From Oscillospiraceae bacterium (GTDB lineage: Bacteria; Bacillota; Clostridia; Oscillospirales; Oscillospiraceae): 64,000 nt of DNA. A program made the translations under genes and the position numbers. The notes beneath the pieces were generated by a model that was not told where the DNA came from, searched no databases, and was given only the letters and a program-made list of their open reading frames with translations. The stretch lies in assembly GCA_017458065.1 (NCBI GenBank), contig JAFTGD010000017.1, positions 1-64,000 on the forward strand, in the 5' to 3' direction. This document shows positions 26,282 to 36,337 of this stretch, in pieces; position 1 is the first letter of the stretch, and each line of letters opens with the position of its first letter.

Positions 26282-27955
26282 TCATGCCAGCAACTTCTCC
26301 AGGTCGACCCGGATCCGGCTCTCCGCCGCTTCGGCGGCAGGTCTGTCCGCTGCCGTCACGCTGATATAAGTCTTCAGCTTCGGCTCGGTCCCGGAGGGGC
26401 GGACCACCACGGAGCCTCTCTCCTCCCCGCCGTCGAAGAAGAACTTCAGCACATCGGAGGTGGGCAGGCCGTTCAGCCCGGGGAGATAGTCCTCGGTCTT
26501 CACAACGGACATACCGCCGACAGCCTCCAGCCCCCCGTGGAAGGCCTGCATGATCGCCTGCATCTTCTCCATGCCGGACGAGCCCGGAAACTCATAACTG
26601 TGCAGAGTGTTCCTGCAGTATCCGTAGCTGCGGTACAGTTCTTCCAGCTTCTCGGGAAGACTGACGCCCCGGGTCCTGTAGTAAGCAAACATCTCAGAGA
26701 TCATGAAAGCGGCGTCGACTCCGTCCTTGTCCCGGACATAGGCTCCGGTCAGATAGCCGTAGGACTCCTCAAAGCCGCAGATATAGTCCTTCTCCCGCCC
26801 GGCGGCCTCCAGCCTGCCGATCACTTCCCCGATGAACTTGAATCCCGTCAGGACGTTCACCGTCTCAACGCCGTAGTGTTCTGCGATCTTCTCGGCCAGG
26901 TCCATGGTGACGACGGTCTTCACAAAAACGGGGCGTTCCGGCATCCTGCCATGCTTCCGCCTCTGGCTGCAGATGAAGTCCAGAAGCAGCAGGCCCACTT
27001 CATTCCCGGTCAGGAGGCGGTAATCCTCCCCGTCTCTCACTGCAATGCCGCAGCGGTCGCAGTCCGGATCGGTGGCCAGAAGCAGATCGGCTCCCGTGCG
27101 CTTGCAGTACCGCAGGCCCAGTTCCATGGCCTCGCGGATCTCGGGGTTCGGATATGGGCAGGTCGGGAAGTTCCCGTCCGGGTTCCGCTGTTCTTCCACC
27201 ACTGTGATATTGCTAAAACCGCTCTCTGTCAGCACCCTTGTGACGGGCTCAAGCCCGGTGCCGTTCAGCGGCGAATAGACGATCGCCACGTCCCGGTCGA
27301 TCTCATCCCCAAACAGGACGCTCTGGCCCTTTACCTCTTTGATGAAGGCGCTCAGCACCTCCTCCGGGATGAAACGGATAATCTTCCTTCGCTCTGCGTC
27401 CCGGCGTTCCATTCTCTTCACGCCGGAGAAGAGGTCCACCTTCTCAATCTCCGCGAGGATCTCAGCCGCGGCCTCGGTGGTAATCTGGCAGCCGTCAGCA
27501 CCGTATACCTTGTAGCCGTTATACCTGGAGGGATTGTGTGACGCCGTGATCATCACGCCGGCGGACGCATGCAGCGCCCGGACGGCATAGCTTAACGTCG
27601 GCACCGGGAGAAGCCTGTCCCAGGCCCAGACCCGGATCCCGTTGGCAGCGAAGACAGCGCTCGCCTCCTCGGCGAACACATTTGACTTGAGCCTGCTGTC
27701 AAAGCCGATCACAACCGAAGGCGCGGGGTCATGCTTCAGCAGATAGTCCGCCAGTCCCTGAGAGGCTCTTGCCACAGTGAAAACGTTCATCCGGTTGGTG
27801 CCGGCGCCGATGATCCCGCGCAGACCTCCGGTGCCAAAGGCCAGATTCCGGTAAAAGGCGTCTTCCTTCTCCGTCTCGCTCATGGCTTTCAGTTCGGCCT
27901 GCAGCTCGCCTGATGTATGGCTGAGCCATTTTTCATACTCCGCGCGATAGTGCAT
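26282..27955 (-). CDS. Phosphoglucomutase / phosphomannomutase
   Basis: A 557-residue alpha-D-phosphohexomutase: GTGGLRGIIGAGTNRMN near the N terminus, the phosphoserine loop ITASHNPSRYNGYK, the metal loop DPDCDRCG and the sugar loop GFEESYGYL, with the phosphate-binding RPSGTEPK at the end. Three in-frame ATGs occur within 13 bases; ATG 27955 (MHYRAEYEKWL) has GGAG six bases upstream and fits family starts. It provides mannose-1-P for ManC in the same operon, or glucose-1-P. Confidence 0.93.
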   Translation of the reverse strand: MHYRAEYEKWLSHTSGELQAELKAMSETEKEDAFYRNLAFGTGGLRGIIGAGTNRMNVFTVARASQGLADYLLKHDPAPSVVIGFDSRLKSNVFAEEASAVFAANGIRVWAWDRLLPVPTLSYAVRALHASAGVMITASHNPSRYNGYKVYGADGCQITTEAAAEILAEIEKVDLFSGVKRMERRDAERRKIIRFIPEEVLSAFIKEVKGQSVLFGDEIDRDVAIVYSPLNGTGLEPVTRVLTESGFSNITVVEEQRNPDGNFPTCPYPNPEIREAMELGLRYCKRTGADLLLATDPDCDRCGIAVRDGEDYRLLTGNEVGLLLLDFICSQRRKHGRMPERPVFVKTVVTMDLAEKIAEHYGVETVNVLTGFKFIGEVIGRLEAAGREKDYICGFEESYGYLTGAYVRDKDGVDAAFMISEMFAYYRTRGVSLPEKLEELYRSYGYCRNTLHSYEFPGSSGMEKMQAIMQAFHGGLEAVGGMSVVKTEDYLPGLNGLPTSDVLKFFFDGGEERGSVVVRPSGTEPKLKTYISVTAADRPAAEAAESRIRVDLEKLLA

Positions 27956-27978
27956 TTCCATCTCCATTTCCTTTCCGA

Positions 27979-28956
27979 TCAGCAGCTGACATCCAGGATC
28001 TGCGCTTTCCCGTGTATCTGCAGCGGGATGCTGTCCGCCGGGACGAAGACGCAGTCGCCTTTGAAAAAGTTCAGCATAAAGCCGTCTCCGAAGAGCACGC
28101 CGCAGCCCTCCACACACAGCAGCGCGTGGAAGCTGTTTGACCCGGTGCAAAACTCCGCCAGCTTCCGGTTCTCGGTGTTCAGCAGCAGCCGCTCCACCTG
28201 AAAGTACTGACAGCGGGTCAGCAGCTCCGAAGCAGTGCCGTTTTCATACTTCAGCACTCTCATGGGCTGCCGGGGCGCGGCGGAGGAGGAGAGCTTCGCC
28301 ACCTCCAGCGCTTTGTCCACATGCAGGGGCCTTTTCCTGCCGTTTTTATCCGTCCGGTCATAATCGTAGAGACGGTAGGTCACGTTGCTGCTCTCCTGGA
28401 TTTCCGCGATCAGGCAGCCCTCTCCGATGGCATGCACCGTCCCGGCCTCGATGAAGAACACATCGTCCCGGCGTACCGGCACATGGTTAAGCACCTGCCC
28501 GATGCTGCCGTCGGCCAGAGCGCGCCGCAGGCGCTGCTCGTCCATATCCTCCCGGAAGCCATAGACCAGCTCCGCGTCCCTGCGCGCCGCCAGCACATAC
28601 CACATCTCTGTTTTGCCAAGCTCTCCCTCAACCCGTCTGGCATATTCGTCATCCGGGTGAACCTGGACGCTCAGATCGCGCTTGGCGTCGATCAGTTTGA
28701 TCAGGATCGGCAGTTCCGGCCTTCCTCCCGTGGTCCGCAGCACATGTGTCCCCAGATATTCCGGGTGTTCCCGCAGCACCGCGCTCAGGCGCCGGCCGTC
28801 TTCGAGAAGGGACTCTCCGTCCGGATGGGTCGAGCACACCCACGCCTCGGCAAAAGGAGCAATCTCAATCCCAAGGTTGAAATCATCGTTCAGCCTTGAG
28901 CCGCCCCACAGATAATCCTGCCCGGCGGGCCTCAGCATAAAGGGTCTGCTGCTCAT
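27979..28956 (-). CDS. manA: Mannose-6-phosphate isomerase, class I
   Basis: A 325-residue cupin-type zinc isomerase interconverting fructose-6-P and mannose-6-P. Zinc ligand motifs are present: VQVHPDDEYARR, GKTEMWYV, and FFIEAGTVHAIG followed by IAEIQESSNVTYRLYDYDR. It sits between manC and the mutase gene with gaps of 12 and 23 bases, so it is cotranscribed. Confidence 0.95.
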   Translation of the reverse strand: MSSRPFMLRPAGQDYLWGGSRLNDDFNLGIEIAPFAEAWVCSTHPDGESLLEDGRRLSAVLREHPEYLGTHVLRTTGGRPELPILIKLIDAKRDLSVQVHPDDEYARRVEGELGKTEMWYVLAARRDAELVYGFREDMDEQRLRRALADGSIGQVLNHVPVRRDDVFFIEAGTVHAIGEGCLIAEIQESSNVTYRLYDYDRTDKNGRKRPLHVDKALEVAKLSSSAAPRQPMRVLKYENGTASELLTRCQYFQVERLLLNTENRKLAEFCTGSNSFHALLCVEGCGVLFGDGFMLNFFKGDCVFVPADSIPLQIHGKAQILDVSC

Positions 28957-28968
28957 CGTCTTCGCTCC

Positions 28969-30318
28969 TCAGCCCGGCATGTCATATTTCTTCTTGTCGC
29001 TGACGCTGATGTCCGTGCCGAGCTGCACCTCAATCATCTGCAGGCCGCCGCTGCCGGCAATCACCGTGTGTCTGCAGCCTGCCGCCATCGTGATCACATC
29101 CCCCGGCCGGACCGGCTGCTCCATGCCGTTGACGATGGTCCGGCCCTCGCCGCTGATCACAGTCCACACCTCGTCCCGGCGCTCGTGGCTGTGGTAATTC
29201 ATCCCATGTCCGGGATTGAGCGTGACCTTCACCGTCATAGAGCTTTCTCCTACGTCCAGAACACGGTAGGAACCCCAGCTCTTCTCCGCGAACATGATCT
29301 GCCGGTCGATGGCGTCCACATAGGGCTTAATGTAGGAGCTCTGCTCCTTGTCCGAGACCAGGATCCCCTCCGGGCTTGCGGAAACCACCATGTCCCTGCC
29401 GCCCATGACCAGGATCGGAACGCCCAGCTCGTTGATCACGTGGACGTTCTCACAGGTCTCGTCCAGGCGCGCGTCGCCCACCGTCGCCTCTTCCATCGCC
29501 TCGGTCAAAGTGTTCCAGGTGCCAAGGTCCTTCCACTCGCCGGCAAAGCGAAGCACTGCGATGTCCTTCTCGTGCTCCGCCACTGCATAGTCGAAGCTGA
29601 TTTTGGTCAGCGTGTCGTACCTGGCAAACAGATCCTCATAATCCGTAAAATCAATCAGCTCATGGGCCCGCTCCAGGACATAGCGCAGCTTGTAGGCGAA
29701 AACGCCGCCGTTCCAGAGACCGCCCGCGTCGATATACTTCTGCGCCGTGGCGGCGTCAGGCTTTTCCCGGAAGGTGTCAACCTTCGAGACCCGGTCTTTC
29801 GACGTAGGGATGATATAGCCGTACTTTTCGCTGGGATAGGTCGGGTCGATGCCCATCAGGACAAGGTTCGCCGTCCCCGCCTGGGCCAGCTCCCAAAGCT
29901 CTCTCAGCGCTTCAAAATAATCGTCGTTGACGTAGGGATCCACCGGGCAGACCACAACGGCCTCGTCCGGGCTGATCCCCTGCACGTCATGCAGATACGC
30001 CGTCGCCAGCGCGATCGCCGGGAAGGTGTCGCGGCGGCAGGGTTCCACCGACACGCCCACATCCGTGCCCAGCTGATTGTGGATCGCGGACACCTGCGAT
30101 TTGGAAGTCGCAATCGTCACCGTCGCATCCGCATCCACCGTCCGGATCTGGCGGTAAATGCGCTGTACCATCGATTCATAGTCCCCGGCATACTCCGTGC
30201 CCATCGGGACAGCATGATCGGGTTTTCGGAAGGTCTTGATAAACTGCTTGGAGCGGATGTCGTTGGAAAGCGGCCACAGGCGCTTCCCGGAGCCTCCGGA
30301 AAGAAGGACGATATTCAT
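28969..30318 (-). CDS. manC: Mannose-1-phosphate guanylyltransferase (with C-terminal cupin)
   Basis: A 449-residue protein. The N-terminal nucleotidyltransferase domain has VLLSGGSGKRLWPLSN and FREKPD. The C-terminal cupin (from about 355) has NPGHGMNYHSHERRDEVWTV, as in bifunctional ManC/AlgA proteins. It makes GDP-mannose. I place the start at ATG 30318 (GGAGCGG upstream); the ORF is open further upstream but there it shadows fcl. Because a separate manA is present, the cupin may serve stability rather than isomerase activity. Confidence 0.93.
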   Translation of the reverse strand: MNIVLLSGGSGKRLWPLSNDIRSKQFIKTFRKPDHAVPMGTEYAGDYESMVQRIYRQIRTVDADATVTIATSKSQVSAIHNQLGTDVGVSVEPCRRDTFPAIALATAYLHDVQGISPDEAVVVCPVDPYVNDDYFEALRELWELAQAGTANLVLMGIDPTYPSEKYGYIIPTSKDRVSKVDTFREKPDAATAQKYIDAGGLWNGGVFAYKLRYVLERAHELIDFTDYEDLFARYDTLTKISFDYAVAEHEKDIAVLRFAGEWKDLGTWNTLTEAMEEATVGDARLDETCENVHVINELGVPILVMGGRDMVVSASPEGILVSDKEQSSYIKPYVDAIDRQIMFAEKSWGSYRVLDVGESSMTVKVTLNPGHGMNYHSHERRDEVWTVISGEGRTIVNGMEQPVRPGDVITMAAGCRHTVIAGSGGLQMIEVQLGTDISVSDKKKYDMPG

Positions 30319-30323
30319 ACGCT

Positions 30324-31265
30324 TTACCGCTCCGCCCTCATGGGGTTGGTGAGAAAATCCTGATAAGACAGCCTGATCCCGTCTTCCAGCTCGGTCCGAT
30401 ACGTCCAGCCGAGGGCGGTAGCCTTGCTCACATCCAGAAGCTTGCGGGGCGTGCCGTTGGGCTTTGTGGTGTCCCACTCGATCTTCCCGGTGTATCCGAC
30501 CACCTTCGCCACCAGTTGCGTCAGCTCCCGGATCGTCAGTTCCTTGCCTGTGCCGGCGTTTACCGTCTCGCTGCCGCTGTAGTGATTCATCAGGAAGACG
30601 CACAGATTGGCAAGGTCCTCCACGTACAAAAACTCCCGCAGCGGGGATCCGTCCCCCCAGCAGGTGACCGACCCGGCTCCGCTCTCCTTCGCCTCGTGGA
30701 AGCGGCGGATCAGCGCAGGCAGCACATGGCTGTGGGTCGGGTGGTAGTTGTCGTTCGGTCCGTAGAGATTGGTCGGCATCACGGAGATATAGTCCGTGCC
30801 GTACTGCCGGTTCAGAAACTCGCAGTATTTGAGCCCGCTGATCTTCGCCAGGGCGTAGGCCTCGTTGGTCTTCTCCAGCTCGCCGGTCAGCAGGCAGGAC
30901 TCGGTCATCGGCTGCGGCGCCATGCGCGGGTAGGTGCAGGAGGAGCCCAGGAAGAGCAGCTTTTTGCAGCCGTTTTTCCACGCGCTGTGGATCACGTTCA
31001 TCTCCAGCATCATGTTGTCGTACATAAAGTCCGCCAGGGCGTTCTGGTTTGCCACAATGCCGCCCACTTTCGCCGCCGCCAGGAAGACGTAATCCGGCTT
31101 CTCCGCGGCGAAGAAGGCCTCCACCTGCTCCTGGCGCTGCAGGTCCAGCTCGCCGTGGGTGCGGGTGACGATGTTGTGATATCCCTGCTTCTCCAGTTCT
31201 CTGCAGATCGCCGAGCCCACCATGCCCCGGTGTCCCGCGACATAGATTTTTCCGTTTTTGTCCAT
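30324..31265 (-). CDS. fcl: GDP-L-fucose synthase
   Basis: A 313-residue SDR epimerase-reductase turning GDP-4-keto-6-deoxymannose into GDP-L-fucose. NADP site YVAGHRGMVGSAI, then LFLGSSCTYPR and the catalytic YALAKISG, with MPTNLYGPNDNYH, are all family hallmarks. Start ATG 31265 lies six bases after the gmd stop, with AGGGATAGG overlapping that stop as ribosome site. Confidence 0.96.
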   Translation of the reverse strand: MDKNGKIYVAGHRGMVGSAICRELEKQGYHNIVTRTHGELDLQRQEQVEAFFAAEKPDYVFLAAAKVGGIVANQNALADFMYDNMMLEMNVIHSAWKNGCKKLLFLGSSCTYPRMAPQPMTESCLLTGELEKTNEAYALAKISGLKYCEFLNRQYGTDYISVMPTNLYGPNDNYHPTHSHVLPALIRRFHEAKESGAGSVTCWGDGSPLREFLYVEDLANLCVFLMNHYSGSETVNAGTGKELTIRELTQLVAKVVGYTGKIEWDTTKPNGTPRKLLDVSKATALGWTYRTELEDGIRLSYQDFLTNPMRAER

Positions 31266-31271
31266 CACGGC

Positions 31272-32324
31272 CTATCCCTCCACGGCTTTCATGGCCTTTT
31301 CTCTCTTTGCCAGAGCGCGGTCGTGCTCCGCCATGATCCGCACCAGCTCCTCATAAGAGGTCTTCTGCGGGTTCCAGCCCAGCACGGTCTTCGCTTTGGT
31401 GGGGTCGCCCCAGAGATTGTCCACGTCCGTAGGGCGGAACCACTGCGGATTGACGCACACCAGCAGCTTCCCCGTCTCGGCGTCATAGCCCTTCTCATCC
31501 AGGCCCTGTCCCTCCCAGCGGACCGTGATGCCGTTTGCGGCAAAGGCCTTCTCCGTGAAGTCCCTCACGGTGTGCTGCTCTCCGGTGGCGATGACAAAGT
31601 CGTCCGGCTTCTCCTGCTGCAGGATCAGCCACATGCACTCCACATAGTCCTTTGCATAGCCCCAGTCCCTGAGCGAATCCATATTGCCGAGCTCCAGATG
31701 ATCCTGCAGGCCTTCGGCGATGCGCCCGGCCGCCAGGGTGATCTTGCGGGTGACAAAGTTCTCTCCGCGCCGCTCGGACTCGTGGTTGAAGAGGATCCCG
31801 TTCACGGCAAACATGCCGTATGCCTCGCGGTACTCCTTTGTGATCCAGTACCCGTACTGTTTTGCCACCGCGTACGGACTGTATGGGTGGAAGGGGGTCG
31901 TCTCGCGCTGCGGAATCTCCTCCACCTTGCCAAACAGCTCAGACGTAGACGCCTGATACACTCGGGTCTTCTCCGTCAGGCCAAGGATCCGGACTGCTTC
32001 CAGGATGCGCAGGACCCCCAGCGCATCCACATCGCCGCTGTACTCCGGCACATCGAAGCTGACCTGCACATGGCTCTGGGCGGCGAGGTTGTAGATCTCG
32101 TCCGGCTTTGTCAGCCCGATGATGCGGATCAGACTGCTGGAATCGGACAGATCCCCGTCGTGCAGGGTGACCCTGCCCAGCAGATGCTCGATCCGGCCCA
32201 GATTGGTAATCGACGAACGCCTGTGGATGCCGTGCACTTCATATCCCTTCTCCAGCAGAAACTCGGCCAGATAGGATCCGTCCTGCCCGGTAATCCCGGT
32301 GATTAACGCAACTTTGTTCTCCAC
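31272..32324 (-). CDS. gmd: GDP-mannose 4,6-dehydratase
   Basis: A 350-residue SDR dehydratase: [20 protein letters not shown] at the N terminus, [26 protein letters not shown], and the catalytic [10 protein letters not shown], all diagnostic for GMD. It is the first committed step of GDP-fucose synthesis. It begins two bases after the kinase gene ends, so it is in the same operon. Confidence 0.97.
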   Translation of the reverse strand: MENKVALITGITGQDGSYLAEFLLEKGYEVHGIHRRSSITNLGRIEHLLGRVTLHDGDLSDSSSLIRIIGLTKPDEIYNLAAQSHVQVSFDVPEYSGDVDALGVLRILEAVRILGLTEKTRVYQASTSELFGKVEEIPQRETTPFHPYSPYAVAKQYGYWITKEYREAYGMFAVNGILFNHESERRGENFVTRKITLAAGRIAEGLQDHLELGNMDSLRDWGYAKDYVECMWLILQQEKPDDFVIATGEQHTVRDFTEKAFAANGITVRWEGQGLDEKGYDAETGKLLVCVNPQWFRPTDVDNLWGDPTKAKTVLGWNPQKTSYEELVRIMAEHDRALAKREKAMKAVEG

Positions 32325-32326
32325 GC

Positions 32327-33484
32327 TTATTCCCTCCCGGCGGAGTCCTTCACGATCTGCTGCATCTCCTCCATGTGGTCCATCATGTCCACAAACAGCC
32401 TGAGCTGTGCCTGGGCGCGTCTCAGGTTCTGTTCCGGGTAGTCAATGCGGAAGTATTTGTCCCCGATCAGGTAGTCTCCCAGGAAGCGGGACGCCAGCTC
32501 CAGGGTAATAACCGCCGCGCCCGTCGCAAGGCTGTCCACCTCCGCGTCGGTCAGCACGCACCCCGCCTCGCTCATATAACCTTCGGTATAGGCCTTCATC
32601 AGGCCGAGGTCCAGGCTCATTCCCTCCGGCTGGTCCTCCTCCGCCGTGCAGGCCGCAAAGCGGATGGTGTCGCCAAAGTCGTAGCAGGCCAGCCCCGGCA
32701 TGCAGGTGTCCAGGTCGATGACCACCAGCGGATCCAGGTTGTCCTTGTCAAAGAGAATGTTGTTGGTCTTGGTGTCGTTGTGCGTCACACGGGTCGGGAG
32801 AATCCCGTCATCGATCTGCCTGCACAGTGTGCAGCCGAAGTCCCTGTACCGCTCGATCAGTCTGATCTCTTCTTCGCAGGAGGCGGCGCGGCCAAGCTCG
32901 TCCCTCTCTACATCAGAGAAAAAGTGATTAAGCCGGTATCTGGTATCGTGGAAATGCGGAATCGACTCGATGAGCCGGTCCGCCTCGAAGTCTTCCAGCT
33001 GCCTGAGGAACTTGCCGAAGGCTTTGCCGCTCATGCGCAGCACTTCCGGGTTCCCCTCGGCGGTCTCGAAGCTGGTGGAGTACTCGATAAAGTTGTACAC
33101 CCGCCAGAACTCGATACTCTCATCCAGAGGGTCAAAGTCCTCATTGGGGCCCAGTGCAGCGCCGTCTCTGAGGACAAGATAGTTCTTCCTCGCCTCCGTG
33201 TGGCGAAAATGCAACCTTCTGCGCTTTTCCATAGTAGGTTCTTTGGATCGGATGTGCTCGGTCAGAAGCTCGATATTCTTCATCATGCCGACCGGGTCAC
33301 GGAAGACATAGGTGTTCACCCGCTGGATCAGCAGCTGATAAATTTCCTTCCCGTTGTATACAGCGACATAGTACGCCGTGTTGATATGTCCCGCCGGAAT
33401 CCACCGGTATACGAGGATCTCCCCCTCAATGCGAAACTGCGAGCAGATATATTCAAGTTTTGCTTTTACGTCGTCCGACTGCAT
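32327..33484 (-). CDS. Aminoglycoside-phosphotransferase-fold sugar kinase (NahK-like)
   Basis: A 385-residue protein with the APH/choline-kinase fold. ATP-lobe text includes GHINTAYYV and [14 protein letters not shown]; the catalytic loop is [13 protein letters not shown], and the metal-binding Asp is in [11 protein letters not shown]. The QRVNTxVFxDP and HNDTKxNN patterns match N-acetylhexosamine 1-kinases (NahK/LnpB) that phosphorylate GlcNAc or GalNAc at C1. It is the first gene of the nahK-gmd-fcl-manC-manA-pgm operon; GGTGGA precedes the ATG. The exact sugar is inferred. Confidence 0.8.
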   Translation of the reverse strand: MQSDDVKAKLEYICSQFRIEGEILVYRWIPAGHINTAYYVAVYNGKEIYQLLIQRVNTYVFRDPVGMMKNIELLTEHIRSKEPTMEKRRRLHFRHTEARKNYLVLRDGAALGPNEDFDPLDESIEFWRVYNFIEYSTSFETAEGNPEVLRMSGKAFGKFLRQLEDFEADRLIESIPHFHDTRYRLNHFFSDVERDELGRAASCEEEIRLIERYRDFGCTLCRQIDDGILPTRVTHNDTKTNNILFDKDNLDPLVVIDLDTCMPGLACYDFGDTIRFAACTAEEDQPEGMSLDLGLMKAYTEGYMSEAGCVLTDAEVDSLATGAAVITLELASRFLGDYLIGDKYFRIDYPEQNLRRAQAQLRLFVDMMDHMEEMQQIVKDSAGRE

Positions 33485-33670
33485 AATCTATCCACCATTC
33501 TTTATCTGTTATAGTACCTGCATTTTATCATAATCCTTCCTTCAGTTCAACATCTTGCTTTCACCTGTCTATTTTTGATGCCTTCATATCAAAACCCAGC
33601 TAAGCAGAAGCAATTAGCAAGGTCATCGATCCTTTACCATCCCCGCCTCGGCCACGAATCGTTTTCCCAA

Positions 33671-33698
33671 AATAAAAACCCCACCTTTTCAGGTGGGG
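33671..33698 (-). terminator. Terminator of the nifS-nifU unit
   Basis: Minus-strand arms CCCCACCT and AGGTGGGG with a four-base loop, followed by TTTTTATT. It stands 20 bases behind the nifU stop. Confidence 0.88.
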
Positions 33699-33717
33699 AA
33701 TCAGCGCTGAAGGCTTT

Positions 33718-34155
33718 TCAGGTATCGCAGCTGACCTCGTGCGGGTCGTCGCTCTCCTTGAACATCTCGGGATCGTAGGCGATGCCGTTTTTGTCATAGT
33801 AGTCCTTCACAGCGGCGCGGACAGCTTCCTCGGCCAGAACGCTGCAGTGGATCTTGTGGGTGGGCAGACCATCCAGGGCTTCCACGACCGCCTTATTGGA
33901 GAGGTCCAGGGCATCTTCGATGGGCTTGCCCTTGATAAGCTCGGTCGCCATGGAACTGGTGGCAATGGCGCTGCCGCAGCCGAAGGTGTTGAACTTGACA
34001 TCGGTGATGATGCCGTCGTCAACTTTAATATACATACGCATGATGTCGCCGCATTTGGCGTTGCCCACTTCGCCGATGCCGTCGGCGTCATCCAGCTTGC
34101 CCAGGTTGCGCGGATTGCGGAAATGGTCCATGACTTTATCGCTATAGAGTGCCAT
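33718..34155 (-). CDS. nifU: Iron-sulfur cluster scaffold NifU/IscU-like
   Basis: A 145-residue scaffold with the three cluster-binding cysteines Cys35 (NAKCGD), Cys60 (TFGCGSA) and Cys104 (KIHCSVLAEE), and Asp37 next to the first. It has no C-terminal Nfu domain, so it is the short form. GGAGG precedes the ATG. It receives sulfur from the desulfurase encoded just upstream, with a nifS-end repeat in between. Confidence 0.96.
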   Translation of the reverse strand: MALYSDKVMDHFRNPRNLGKLDDADGIGEVGNAKCGDIMRMYIKVDDGIITDVKFNTFGCGSAIATSSMATELIKGKPIEDALDLSNKAVVEALDGLPTHKIHCSVLAEEAVRAAVKDYYDKNGIAYDPEMFKESDDPHEVSCDT

Positions 34156-34189
34156 AAGAATTCCTCCTTTTTTATACTAAATCTTTACC

Positions 34190-34390
34190 TTAAATCAGGT
34201 GCTTGAGCTGACCCTTCTCCAGCTCGTCCCATCTGGTTTATCCTTTTTCACCGCCTGCGACTCGCCAAGAGCCATGCTTCGCATGGTTGCTCGCTTGCAT
34301 GGCGCCTGCGGGCGCTCAGCCGGCGGGGAAAAAGGAATTAACTTTTAAATCAGGTGCTTGAGCTGGCCTTTCTCCAACTCGTCCCACACC
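34190..34390 (-). repeat. Second copy of the nifS coding end separated by a large palindrome
   Basis: The real gene ends at 34345 with codons for [13 protein letters not shown] and stop. A second copy of the same 13 codons and stop lies at 34190-34231. The three base differences in it (TTG/CTG, AAA/AAG, GGC/GGT) are all synonymous. Between the two is an imperfect palindrome of about 100 bases whose outer arms read CCTTTTTC and GAAAAAGG on the minus strand. The period is 155 bases. Confidence 0.9.
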
Positions 34391-35532
34391 GGGCTGATGC
34401 TTCTCAGATAGTCCACCACTTTGGGCACGACCTCGATGATATGGTCGATCTGGTCCATGTTGTTGTACTCGCCGATGGAGAGACGCAGACTGCCGTGGGC
34501 GACCTCATGGGGCAGACCGATGGACAGAAGCACATGGCTGGGATCCAGCGAGCCGGAGGTGCAGGCGCTGCCGGAAGAGGCGCAGATGCCCTGATCGTCC
34601 AGCATGAGGAGGAGGCTCTCGCCCTCAATGCCCTCAAAGCACATGTTCACTGTGCCGGGGACATGGTGCTCGAGGCTGCCGTTGATCTTGCTGTGGGGGA
34701 TCTTGCCGAGCTCAGCAAAGAGCTTGTCGCGCATGGGGATGATCTTGGCCGTGTTGGCCTCCATGTTGTCGCAGCTCTCCTTGAGGGCTGCCGCCATGGC
34801 GACGATGCCTGCGACGTTCTCGGTGCCGGCGCGCTTGCCGCGCTCCTGTGCGCCGCCCTCGATGACATTGGTGAGGACGATGCCCTTCTTGGCATAGAGA
34901 ACGCCGACGCCCTTGGGCGCATGGAACTTGTGCCCGGACATGGAGAGCATGTCGATATTCATGGCCTTGACGTCGATGGGCATGTGCCCCGCCGCCTGGA
35001 CCGCGTCGGTGTGGAAGGGGACCTTCCGCTCGCGACACAGGGCGCCGATCTCGGTGATGGGCTGGACCGTGCCGATCTCGTTGTTGGCGAACATGATGGT
35101 GACGAGGCAGGTGTCGTCCCGCAGGGCGTTCTCGACATCCTCCACCTTGATCACGCCGTCGGCATGCGGGTCGAGCAGGGTGACCTCGTAGCCCTCCTTC
35201 TCAAGCTTCGCGAGCGTGTGCAGCACGGCGTGGTGCTCAAACTGGGTAGAGATGATGCGCTTTTTCCCTTTGCGGGCGCCCATGCGCGCCGCCGAGACGA
35301 TGGCCTGGTTGTCGGCCTCGCTGCCGCCGGAGGTGAAGTAGATCTCCTTCGGGTCGGCGTTGATGTAATGGGCGACCGTCTCGCGGGAAGCCTGCAGGGC
35401 TTCCGTCGCCTTCTGGCCGAAGGCGTAGAGGCTGGAGGGGTTGCCGTAGAAGTCCGTCAGGTACGGCATCATGGCATCCAGTGCCGTCTTGCTGACGCTG
35501 GTGGTGGCGGCATTGTCCGCGTATACAAACAT
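34345..35532 (-). CDS. nifS: Cysteine desulfurase NifS/IscS
   Basis: A 395-residue PLP enzyme: N-terminal [21 protein letters not shown], the PLP-binding Lys in [11 protein letters not shown], and the active-site loop SSGSACTSG with the catalytic Cys. It moves sulfur from cysteine to NifU. The start at ATG 35532 (GAAGGAA upstream) is preferred over an ORF start 15 codons earlier. It lies between iscR and nifU in one direction. Confidence 0.96.
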   Translation of the reverse strand: MFVYADNAATTSVSKTALDAMMPYLTDFYGNPSSLYAFGQKATEALQASRETVAHYINADPKEIYFTSGGSEADNQAIVSAARMGARKGKKRIISTQFEHHAVLHTLAKLEKEGYEVTLLDPHADGVIKVEDVENALRDDTCLVTIMFANNEIGTVQPITEIGALCRERKVPFHTDAVQAAGHMPIDVKAMNIDMLSMSGHKFHAPKGVGVLYAKKGIVLTNVIEGGAQERGKRAGTENVAGIVAMAAALKESCDNMEANTAKIIPMRDKLFAELGKIPHSKINGSLEHHVPGTVNMCFEGIEGESLLLMLDDQGICASSGSACTSGSLDPSHVLLSIGLPHEVAHGSLRLSIGEYNNMDQIDHIIEVVPKVVDYLRSISPVWDELEKGQLKHLI

Positions 35533-35745
35533 CGTGTTTCCTTCTTTCTGTAGGCTGTTTTCTTGTTTATATAACACCGGACATCTGCTTGTATTTGATG
35601 CGCCGGGTTACATAAATCAATTTACATAATATTACAAGCTTTCTTTTCCTACTTTTCCACTGGGAATTATATCATAGAATTCCGGTTTGTCAAGGGTCTT
35701 GCCTTTCCCATTTTTTCGGTTTTATGCTCCCGGTATTGGCGTCTG

Positions 35746-36186
35746 TCACCCCGCCGGATTCTCACCCGAATCCGCCCACTTCTCCCCTGTCAGGAGGTCG
35801 CGGAGCGTCACGGACGAGAGATAGCGGTTGGTCACGTCGTCCAGTTCCTTCCACATGGGGATGGTGAGGCAGGCGTCCGCATGGTCGCACTGCACCGCCC
35901 CCGCCTGAATGCAGGAGACCGGTGCGAGGTTGTCCTCGATGCTGTCGAGGATCTCCAGCACGGAGTAGTCCTCTGGGCTTCTGGTCAGGCGGTAACCGCC
36001 CTCTTTGCCGCGGGTGCTCTCCACCAGCCCTGCCTTCTTCAGATGCGAGATGATCATCTCAAGATACTTGAGCGAGATGCCCTGGCGGTCGGCGGACACC
36101 TTCAGCGAGACATAGCCGTCCTCCGGGTGCTGGGCCAGGTCCAGCATCACGCGCAAAGCATAGCGCCCCTTGCTGGTGATGTTCAT
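35746..36186 (-). CDS. iscR: Rrf2-family Fe-S cluster regulator IscR
   Basis: A 146-residue winged-helix regulator (RYALRVMLDLAQH, QGISLKYLEMIISHLKKAGLV) with the three cluster cysteines Cys92, Cys100 and Cys106. It probably senses the Fe-S state and represses its own nifS-nifU cluster. The upstream DNA toward the small toxin-like ORF is AT-rich. Confidence 0.92.
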   Translation of the reverse strand: MNITSKGRYALRVMLDLAQHPEDGYVSLKVSADRQGISLKYLEMIISHLKKAGLVESTRGKEGGYRLTRSPEDYSVLEILDSIEDNLAPVSCIQAGAVQCDHADACLTIPMWKELDDVTNRYLSSVTLRDLLTGEKWADSGENPAG

Positions 36187-36266
36187 AAATCGCCTCCTTC
36201 CGCTGTTTCTTATAGTGGACCTAATATACCATAAATTTTATAGGAATTAAAGAGGCATTTTATTTC

Positions 36267-36295
36267 TTGACATCTTTTTTAAAAACTCATATCAT
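36267..36295 (+). promoter_or_regulatory. Promoter of the 28-residue toxin-like ORF
   Basis: TTGACA (36267-36272), 17 bases, TATCAT (36290-36295), followed by a GGAGGGAGG ribosome site about 30 bases on. Confidence 0.7.
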
Positions 36296-36337
36296 ATATC
36301 CGCTGCCGTTACCTCTCTATGGAGGGAGGTGATAGTT

